Shown: positions 58,550 to 64,000 of the stretch, in pieces
Numbering within the stretch: position 1 is the stretch's first letter
How the letters are laid out: each line of letters opens with the position of its first letter
Assembly (NCBI GenBank): GCA_965208185.1
Contig: OZ242321.1
Span: 868,001 to 932,000 of the forward strand
Length of the DNA stretch: 64,000 bases
DNA from: UBA2991 sp009841435
GTDB taxonomy: Bacteria; Chloroflexota; Dehalococcoidia; Tepidiformales; Tepidiformaceae
Direction of reading: 5' to 3'
The notes under the pieces: model-generated
Told to the model about the DNA's origin: nothing
Seen by the model: the letters and a program-made list of their open reading frames with translations, nothing else
Databases searched by the model: none
Translations under genes and position numbers: made by a program

Positions 58550-59476
58550 TCAGGCGGAAGGCGCCTCGACGAGGCCGAGGAGGAAGGCGACGACGGCCGC
58601 CTGCGCCCACACGCGATTCTCCGCCTGGTCGAAGATGATGGAGTTGGGGGACTCCATCACCTCGTCGGTGATCTCCTCGCCGCGGTGGGCAGGGAGGTCG
58701 TGCATGATGAGCGCATTGGGGGAGGTGCGAGCCACGAGCGCCTCATCGAGGCAGTACCCCACGAAATCGATACGGCGGCGCTCCGACTCGCGCTCCTGGC
58801 CCATGGAGATCCAGGTGTCGGTGTAGAGCGCGTCGGCGCCCGCGGCGGCCTCGTCGGGGTCCGCCGTGAGCAGGAACGAACCACCCGTCTCGCCGGCCCG
58901 TACCTGCGTCTCGGTCAGCAGCGCCTCGGGCGGACGGTAGCCGTCGGGCGTCGCGAGACGCACGTCCATGCCAAGCGAGGCCGCGGTCACGATGAGGCTG
59001 GAGGAAACGTTGTTGCCGTCGCCGATGAAGGCGAGGGAGTGGCCGCGCGTGTCGCCGAAGCGCTCGCGCAGGGTGAGGAGGTCGGCGAGGGCCTGGCAGG
59101 GGTGCTGTTCGTCTGTGAGGGCGTTCACGACGGGGATGTCGGAGAAACGCGCGTACTCCTCGACGATGGTCTGTCCGAAGGTGCGCACAGCGACGATATC
59201 GACGTAGCGGGCAAGGACGCGGGAAACGTCCTTGATCGCCTCGCGCTCGCCAAGCCCCACCTCTTGCGGGGCGAGGTAGAGGGTCTCGCCACCGAGGTGG
59301 TGCATCCCGACCTGGAAACTGACGCGGGTGCGCAGGGAAGGCTTCTCGAAGAGGAGGGCGAGGTGCTTCCCTTCGAGGAGCTTACGAGGACGGCGCTTGA
59401 ACTCCAGGGCGGTCTCCAGGAGGAAACCGATCTCGTGGGGCGTGAGGTCGGCGGAGTCAAGCAGATGTCGTGTCAT
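58550..59476 (-). CDS. argF: Ornithine carbamoyltransferase
   Basis: 308 aa. Carbamoyl-phosphate motif FEKPSLRTRVSF (~43-54; STRTR is the commoner form), HPCQALADLLT (~125-135), and the ornithine loop MHDLPAHRGEE (~261-271; HCLP in most OTCases, so the Cys is Asp here). Asp in FIGDGNNVSSSL (~149-160) fits the family. It should make citrulline for arginine synthesis. Divergent from the tRNA cluster; no other arg gene nearby. Confidence 0.9.
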   Translation of the reverse strand: MTRHLLDSADLTPHEIGFLLETALEFKRRPRKLLEGKHLALLFEKPSLRTRVSFQVGMHHLGGETLYLAPQEVGLGEREAIKDVSRVLARYVDIVAVRTFGQTIVEEYARFSDIPVVNALTDEQHPCQALADLLTLRERFGDTRGHSLAFIGDGNNVSSSLIVTAASLGMDVRLATPDGYRPPEALLTETQVRAGETGGSFLLTADPDEAAAGADALYTDTWISMGQERESERRRIDFVGYCLDEALVARTSPNALIMHDLPAHRGEEITDEVMESPNSIIFDQAENRVWAQAAVVAFLLGLVEAPSA

Positions 59477-59556
59477 TGAACGAGTGTTGGGGAGGGAGGG
59501 CCAACGAACAATGATCGTCGGGAGAGGCGGTCGGGGCCCGTGTCTCGGGTGTTTGG

Positions 59557-59562
59557 TACGAT
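59557..59562 (+). promoter_or_regulatory. -10 box of tRNA-Trp
   Basis: TACGAT, 11 nt before the mature tRNA. Confidence 0.5.
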
Positions 59563-59573
59563 CTCAGGGCCGC

Positions 59574-59649
59574 AGGGGTGTAGCTCAGTTGGTAGAGCAT
59601 CGGCCTCCAAATCCGAGTGTCGCGGGTTCGAGTCCTGCCACCCCTGCCA
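59574..59649 (+). tRNA. tRNA-Trp (CCA)
   Basis: 76 nt with encoded CCA. Acceptor AGGGGTG/CACCCCT, D arm AGCTCAGTTGGTAGAGC, anticodon loop CTCCAAA giving CCA, T loop GGTTCGAGTCC. The base pair next to the anticodon loop is C-T, a mismatch. Confidence 0.94.
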
Positions 59650-59712
59650 AACCCTCTTCCTACGATCGGGCGGGAGGCGGTCCTCGCGCTTGCCGCAGGC
59701 TGGCTCGCTGCC

Positions 59713-59718
59713 TACGAT
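59713..59718 (+). promoter_or_regulatory. -10 box of tRNA-Leu/tRNA-Cys
   Basis: TACGAT, 11 nt before tRNA-Leu. tRNA-Cys, 11 nt further downstream, has no separate box and is probably co-transcribed. Confidence 0.5.
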
Positions 59719-59729
59719 CGACTGTCTGG

Positions 59730-59816
59730 GCCCAGGTGGTGGAACCGGCAGACACGCTGTCTTGAGGGGGCAGTGCCCTTCGGGGCGTGTGAGTTCAAAT
59801 CTCACCCTGGGCACCA
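59730..59816 (+). tRNA. tRNA-Leu (GAG)
   Basis: 87 nt with encoded CCA. Acceptor GCCCAGG/CCTGGGC, anticodon stem CTGTC/GGCAG around loop TTGAGGG giving GAG, a long variable arm (TGCCCTTCGGGGCGT), and T arm GTGAGTTCAAATCTCAC. Confidence 0.94.
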
Positions 59817-59827
59817 GTTTTCCTCGC

Positions 59828-59901
<74 letters not shown>

Positions 59902-59978
59902 ACCCCGCTTCCCTCAACCATCGGGCGTGAACGCACAGGGGCCGCTAGAATCCGGCGACTCCACGCCGAGGACCGCCC

Positions 59979-60677
59979 ATGACGTTCGCCGAGACCATCT
60001 CCAGCGCTCGCGCCGAGAACCGCACTCTGCTCTCTGAGGTAGAGGCGAAAGCAGCACTGGGCGACGCCGGGATCCCCGTGACGGCGACGACGCTTGCGCA
60101 GACGCGCGAGGAAGCGGCGGCGCAAGCTGAGGCAATCGGCTACCCCGTGGCCCTCAAGGTCGTCTCCCCGAACGTGGCGCACAAGAGCGACGTGGGCGGC
60201 GTCGTCCTCGGGCTCGAGAGCCACGAGGAGGTCGCGGAGGGGTACGACGAAATCATCCACTCCGTACAGGCAGCCCAACCTTCGGCAACGATCGAGGGCG
60301 TTTCCGTGCAGGAGATGGCCTCGCCGGGCGTGGAGGTGATCGTCGGGGTCACGACGGACCCGCAGTTCGGACCGGTGATGATGTTCGGGCTGGGCGGGAT
60401 CATGGTGGAGGTGCTCGGCGACGTGGCCTTCAGGCTGGCGCCTCTCGGCGAGGGCGACGCGCGCGACATGATCGACGAGATCCAGGGGCGGCAGGTGCTC
60501 GACGGCGTGCGCGGCCAGCCGCCGGTGGACGTCGGAGCGATCGAGGCGATGCTCGATCGGGTCTCGGCGTTCGCAGCGGAGCACCCGGAGGTGGCGGAGC
60601 TCGACTTGAACCCGGTCATTGCCTCTCCTGAAGGCGCGATCGCGGTGGACGCCCGCATCGTGCTGGCGGAGGCCTGA
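59979..60677 (+). CDS. ATP-grasp subunit of ADP-forming acyl-CoA synthetase
   Basis: 232 aa, beta-like subunit (ATP-grasp_5). LLSEVEAKAALGDAGIPVTA (~18-37) opens the domain; GYPVALKVVSPNVAHKSDVG (~54-73) binds ATP; FGPVMMFGLGGIMVEVLGDV (~127-146) is the family core, and ELDLNPVIASPEG closes it. It works with the next gene to convert an acid, ATP and CoA to acyl-CoA, or the reverse to gain ATP. TAGAAT at 59946-59951 is a -10 candidate. The stop is 1 nt before the next ATG. Confidence 0.9.
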   Translation: MTFAETISSARAENRTLLSEVEAKAALGDAGIPVTATTLAQTREEAAAQAEAIGYPVALKVVSPNVAHKSDVGGVVLGLESHEEVAEGYDEIIHSVQAAQPSATIEGVSVQEMASPGVEVIVGVTTDPQFGPVMMFGLGGIMVEVLGDVAFRLAPLGEGDARDMIDEIQGRQVLDGVRGQPPVDVGAIEAMLDRVSAFAAEHPEVAELDLNPVIASPEGAIAVDARIVLAEA

Positions 60678-60678
60678 G

Positions 60679-62100
60679 ATGTCGGTACCGGGACACCCGC
60701 TCGACCGCATGTTCAACCCGAAGACGGTCGCCATCATCGGCGACAAGGGACCGAACTACATGTGGCTGCGGAACAACCAGCCCTTCAAGGACCGGGGCGG
60801 CAACCTCTACTCGGTCCAGATCGACGAGAAGGAGATCCCCGGCATCGAGGAGCTGGGGATCGAGAACTTCCGCGCGCTCACGGACATCCCGGAGCCGGTC
60901 GACTACGCGCTCGTGGCGGTGCCGCGGCACGTCTCGCCGTACGTGATGAAGGACCTGATCGAGGCGGAGGTGGGAGGCGCGGCGTTCTTCACCTCAGGCT
61001 TCGCGGAGACGGGCGAGGAGCTGGGCGTGAGCCTGCAGGCGCAGCTGACGGAGATGGCGCGCGAGGCGAACTTCAACGTCGTGGGGCCGAACTGCATGGG
61101 GCTGTATCTGCCCCGCGTGGGGGTGCGCTTCAACCCGGACGTGCCGGTGGCGGACGACGGGCGGGTCGGGTTCGTCTCGCAGTCCGGGACGCACAGCATC
61201 ATGTTCAGCCTGGTGATGGGCGCGAACGGGATGCACCTGAGCCGTTGCGCCAGTTTCGGCAACGCGATCGTGCTCGACATCAGCGACTACCTCGAGTACC
61301 TGACCGAGGACCCGGAGACGGACGTCATCGCGATGTACGTGGAGGGCGTGAAAGACGGGCCACGCTTCGTGAAGGCGCTGCGCGCGGCGACCGCACGCAA
61401 GCCGGTGGTGGTGTGGAAGGGCGGGCAGACCGACGCCGGGGCGCGGGCGACCATGTCGCACACGGGGTCGCTGGCCTCACCGCACGCCGTCTGGCAGGGA
61501 ATCATGCGGCAGTGCGGGGCGATTTCGACCAACAGCCTCGACGAGACGGTCGACGCGGTGAAGGTGCTGCTCGACGCCAAGCCCTCGACGGGCAAGCGGA
61601 TGGCGTTGATGGCGATGACGGGTGGCCAGTCGGTCTCGATCACGGACGCGTTCGTGGGAGAGGGGTTCGAGGTGGGGCGGCTGAGCGAGGAGTCGTACGA
61701 GGAGCTGTCGAGCTTCTTCAACATCATCGGCGGGAGCTTCCAGAACCCCCTCGACATGGCGGGCACGGTGCAGGGAAAGCGGGAAACGCTGGAGCGCATC
61801 CTCGGCATTCTCGACGCCGACGCGAGCGTCGATGCGCTCGTAATGGAGCAGTCGGCGATGTTCGGAGCGCGGCAGTGGAAGGACCACCCCGAGCGCGTCG
61901 AGGACCTTGTCGACACACTGGCGAGTCACATCGAGCGTTCCGCGAAACCGTTCCTGATGGTGATGCACCCCGCGCACGAGGAGGCGTTCGTGGCGGAGGT
62001 GCGGTTGAAGTTCGCGGAGCGGCGCATCCCGGTGTTTGCGAGCTTCGAGCGGGCAGCAGCAGCGGCCGCGCGGGCGCTGCCACAGGGGACGCGGAGCTAG
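60679..62100 (+). CDS. CoA-binding/ligase subunit of ADP-forming acyl-CoA synthetase
   Basis: 473 aa, alpha-like subunit. CoA-binding Rossmann domain (MFNPKTVAIIGDKGPNY, ~11-27), succinyl-CoA-ligase flavodoxin domain with VGPNCMGLYLP (~137-147) and GFVSQSGTHSIMF (~170-182), and the catalytic phospho-His in MSHTGSLASPH (~258-268). A final domain (~300-473) has MTGGQSVSITDA. Homologues act on acetate, pimelate or aryl acids; substrate undetermined. Start ATG 60679. Confidence 0.9.
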   Translation: MSVPGHPLDRMFNPKTVAIIGDKGPNYMWLRNNQPFKDRGGNLYSVQIDEKEIPGIEELGIENFRALTDIPEPVDYALVAVPRHVSPYVMKDLIEAEVGGAAFFTSGFAETGEELGVSLQAQLTEMAREANFNVVGPNCMGLYLPRVGVRFNPDVPVADDGRVGFVSQSGTHSIMFSLVMGANGMHLSRCASFGNAIVLDISDYLEYLTEDPETDVIAMYVEGVKDGPRFVKALRAATARKPVVVWKGGQTDAGARATMSHTGSLASPHAVWQGIMRQCGAISTNSLDETVDAVKVLLDAKPSTGKRMALMAMTGGQSVSITDAFVGEGFEVGRLSEESYEELSSFFNIIGGSFQNPLDMAGTVQGKRETLERILGILDADASVDALVMEQSAMFGARQWKDHPERVEDLVDTLASHIERSAKPFLMVMHPAHEEAFVAEVRLKFAERRIPVFASFERAAAAAARALPQGTRS

Positions 62101-62708
62101 CGCTCGGGGCAAGCCTCGCAGCGTGGCAGGCCTTCGTGAGGCTCGCGCGCCACGACACCCGCGGTCGCAAGGAGGGCGCGCAGGCGCCAGAGCGGCAGCC
62201 CCATTACCGAGCAGTAGCATCCGTCGAGCGCAGTCACCGTGGGCAGGTCCTCGTCCTGGATGGCGTAGGCACCCGCCTTGTCGAGGGGGCGACCGCCGGC
62301 GACGTAGTCGGCGATCGCGTCTTCGTCCAGCTCCGCGAGCGTGACCTGTGAGGTGCTGATCTCGCTCGCCGCGCCGCTCGCGGAGACGACGGCTAGGCCG
62401 GTCACGACAAGGTGCGTCTTGCCCCGCAGCGCCCGCAGCATGGCCGTCGCCGTCCCGGCATCCCCGGGCTTGCCGTAGGCGCGCTCGCCGTCGTGGACGA
62501 TGGTGTCGGCGCCGATGACGACGGCTCCCGGGTGGCGGCGGGCGACGGCGGAGGCCTTCTCGCGGGCGAGGCGCCGAGCATCGGCGCGGGGGTCATCGGT
62601 GGTGCGCTCGTGGATGTCCGCGGGATCGACCGCGAACTCGTCGAGGAGCGCCCTGAGCAGCTCACACCGTCGGGGCGAGGCGGATGCGAGAACGACGGGA
62701 ACGGGCAC
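62097..62708 (-). CDS. maf: Maf family nucleotide pyrophosphatase
   Basis: 203 aa from GTG 62708, 2 nt after the rlmD-like stop; VVLASASPRRCELL (~4-17) is the Maf signature. KASAVARRHPGAVVIGADTI (~52-71), a GADT-type Asp, GKPGDAGTATAML and GRPLDKAGAYAIQ (~157-169) follow. Maf hydrolyses dTTP/UTP or modified nucleotides to monophosphates. Tail to tail with the acyl-CoA synthetase gene, 4-nt overlap. Confidence 0.93.
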   Translation of the reverse strand: MPVPVVLASASPRRCELLRALLDEFAVDPADIHERTTDDPRADARRLAREKASAVARRHPGAVVIGADTIVHDGERAYGKPGDAGTATAMLRALRGKTHLVVTGLAVVSASGAASEISTSQVTLAELDEDAIADYVAGGRPLDKAGAYAIQDEDLPTVTALDGCYCSVMGLPLWRLRALLATAGVVAREPHEGLPRCEACPER

Positions 62709-62710
62709 GC

Positions 62711-63922
62711 TCAGGCGGGGGTCCGCGTCAGGCGCGAGACGCACTCGATGTGGGCGGTCTGCGGGAACATGTCGATGGGCGTGACGCCCTCCAGCCGGTA
62801 GCCCGCATCGGTGAGGCGGCGGAGGTCGCGGGCGAGAGTAGTGGGGTTGCAGGAGACGTAGACGATGGTCGGAGGCGCGAACGTGACAAGCGCTTCGAGC
62901 ACCTCGGGGGCGCAGCCGACGCGGGGCGGGTCGAGGAGGACCACGTCGGGTTCCTCCGCGAGTTCCGGCAGAAGCTCCTCGACCTTGCCGCGGCGGAACT
63001 CGACGTTCCCGATACCGTCGAGGTTGACCTCGGCGTCGCTGAGAGCGGAGGGCGACTCCTCGATGGCGATGATGCGCTCGAAGCGCCCGGCGAAGATGGC
63101 GGCGAAGGTGCCGACACCCGCGTAGGCGTCGATGAGCAGGCGGCCCTGCTCTGGCAGCTCCGAGGCGACAAGCTCCACGAGTTTCTCCGCCTGGGCGCTA
63201 TTGACCTGGAAGAACGAGGACGCGCTGACGCGGAAGCGGCGCCCAGCGAGCTCCTCGACGTAGTGCTCCTGGCCGCTCTCCTCGGGGAGCACTTCGAGGG
63301 CGGGGGCAACCAGGGTGCTGCCGGTGGCGGCGTTGCGCCGGAGCTGGATCTGGTGGAGGCCGCGGGCGTGCCCCTGGAGGCGGGGGAGGACGGCGTTCAC
63401 CCAGGGGTCGGCGATGGGGCACTTCGTGACCTTGAGCAGTCCGCGTCCGCGCCGGTGGATGAAGCCCGCGTCGCCGAACTTGCGGCCGGCGGAGAAGCGC
63501 ATGTGGTTGCGATAGCCCCAGGGGTCGTCGGCGCCAACGACTGGGTTCACGGTGACATCGGGAAGGCCGCCGATACGGGCGAGCTGCTCGCGTACGACGC
63601 CTTCCTTGGCTGCGAGCTGGGCGGGGTACTCGAGGTGCTGGAGCTGGCAGCCGCCGCAGTCGCCGAAGAGCGAACACTCCGGCTCCACGCGGCTACGGGA
63701 GGGCTCGATCACGTTGGTGACGACGCCTTCGACGTAGTCCTTATGGATGCGCTCAACCTCGACCTCGACAAGCTCTCCCGGCGCACCGAAGGCGACCATG
63801 AGCGCCTTGCCGTCGGGGAGGCGGGCAAGTCCCCGCCCACCCGCCACGATCCGCTCGATGCGGACGGTGTGGAAGCGGTCTTCCTCGGGGATTTCCTGCC
63901 TGCGGCGCCGGCGGCGAGCCAT
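62711..63922 (-). CDS. rlmD: 23S rRNA (uracil-5-)-methyltransferase RlmD/RumA type
   Basis: 403 aa. N-terminal TRAM domain (~15-75, RIERIVAGGRGLARL), iron-sulfur ligands in CSLFGDCGGC (~83-92), SAM motif LLIDAYAGVGTFAAIF (~262-277), DPPRVG (~337) and the nucleophile Cys in VSCNPTTLARDL (~362). The Fe-S cysteines separate it from TrmA; RlmC and other RNA targets remain possible. Start ATG 63922, 6 nt after TACGCT, leaderless. Confidence 0.93.
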   Translation of the reverse strand: MARRRRRRQEIPEEDRFHTVRIERIVAGGRGLARLPDGKALMVAFGAPGELVEVEVERIHKDYVEGVVTNVIEPSRSRVEPECSLFGDCGGCQLQHLEYPAQLAAKEGVVREQLARIGGLPDVTVNPVVGADDPWGYRNHMRFSAGRKFGDAGFIHRRGRGLLKVTKCPIADPWVNAVLPRLQGHARGLHQIQLRRNAATGSTLVAPALEVLPEESGQEHYVEELAGRRFRVSASSFFQVNSAQAEKLVELVASELPEQGRLLIDAYAGVGTFAAIFAGRFERIIAIEESPSALSDAEVNLDGIGNVEFRRGKVEELLPELAEEPDVVLLDPPRVGCAPEVLEALVTFAPPTIVYVSCNPTTLARDLRRLTDAGYRLEGVTPIDMFPQTAHIECVSRLTRTPA

Positions 63923-63928
63923 GGAGCT

Positions 63929-63934
63929 AGCGTA
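63929..63934 (-). promoter_or_regulatory. -10 box, leaderless promoter of rlmD-maf
   Basis: TACGCT on the minus strand, 6 nt before ATG 63922. Confidence 0.55.
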
Positions 63935-63963
63935 GCGGCGGGCCGGGAGAGGGGCGAACGGCG

Positions 63964-64000
63964 CTAGTCGAAGGCGCCCGCGGCAGCGAAATCTGCGATG
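63964..64000 (-). CDS. Possible C-terminal end of a gene running off the window
   Basis: A frame ending in Ile-Ala-Asp-Phe-Ala-Ala-Ala-Gly-Ala-Phe-Asp and TAG. Only 11 codons are visible, so neither identity nor coding status can be confirmed. Confidence 0.3.
   Translation of the reverse strand, partial: IADFAAAGAFD

Overview
This 64 kb, GC-rich window is a densely packed bacterial chromosome segment: about 68 protein-coding genes, five tRNAs and one large SRP RNA, with no phage, insertion sequence or CRISPR array seen. Gene content and order suggest a Chloroflexota lineage, probably related to Dehalococcoidia/SAR202. The reasons are high GC, many GTG/TTG starts, leaderless-type promoters, CaiB/crotonase/P450/LLM-type catabolic genes, a cdaA-ybbR pair and a large SRP RNA. 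This placement is inference; no taxonomic marker was compared.

Layout. 0-4.2 kb: three tandem paralogous MFS exporters, each with its own near-identical promoter. 4.2-12.8 kb: an accessory region with a small unknown protein, a DUF3500 protein, a cytochrome P450, an orphan substrate-binding lipoprotein, an LLM flavin oxidoreductase, a VOC protein and two PD-(D/E)XK nuclease-like genes, one fused to an EVE-like domain. 12.8-15.0 kb: NfeD protease-slipin pair. 15.0-20.4 kb: birA, then the conserved rpsB-tsf-pyrH-frr-uppS-cdsA string. 20.4-22.1 kb: alpha/beta hydrolase and TVP38-type membrane protein. 22.1-25.2 kb (minus): an SDR and two tandem redoxin genes, each interrupted in frame by a TGA at the same place, then tRNA-Ser. 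25.3-32.3 kb: FmdB-type zinc ribbon, dtd, proS, tRNA-Phe, MFS, crotonase, methyltransferase and small membrane/lipoprotein genes. 32.3-38.8 kb: sulfate assimilation (anion transporter-like protein, sat, cysC, cysH; divergent sulfite reductase and hemB). 38.9-47.2 kb (minus): CaiB CoA-transferase, PHP protein, ispE, rsmA, a G5/3D-domain protein, SRP RNA, biotin carboxyl carrier and biotin carboxylase. 47.3-51.3 kb: mutS2, rarA and a thioredoxin-fold gene. 51.3-59.5 kb (minus): GNAT, Nudix, HEAT-repeat, gpsA, plsY, der, ybbR, cdaA, argF. 59.5-64 kb: tRNA-Trp/Leu/Cys, a two-gene ADP-forming acyl-CoA synthetase, maf and an rlmD-like methyltransferase.

Most important observation: the two redoxin genes (22875-23921 and 23996-25036, minus) are best read as selenoproteins. 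In both, the codon after a conserved Tyr-Ala-Ser-Trp is TGA. The frame continues as Gly-Cys-Arg-Tyr-Asp-Leu-Pro for about 210 conserved residues. An identical 15-nt hairpin with a GGUCU loop, as in the E. coli fdhF SECIS, lies exactly 15 nt after each TGA. The active site would be Trp-Sec-Gly-Cys.

Second theme: many genes begin 6-9 nt downstream of a TANNNT -10 box with no room for a Shine-Dalgarno sequence. Leaderless translation therefore looks common here, and I used it to choose several starts.
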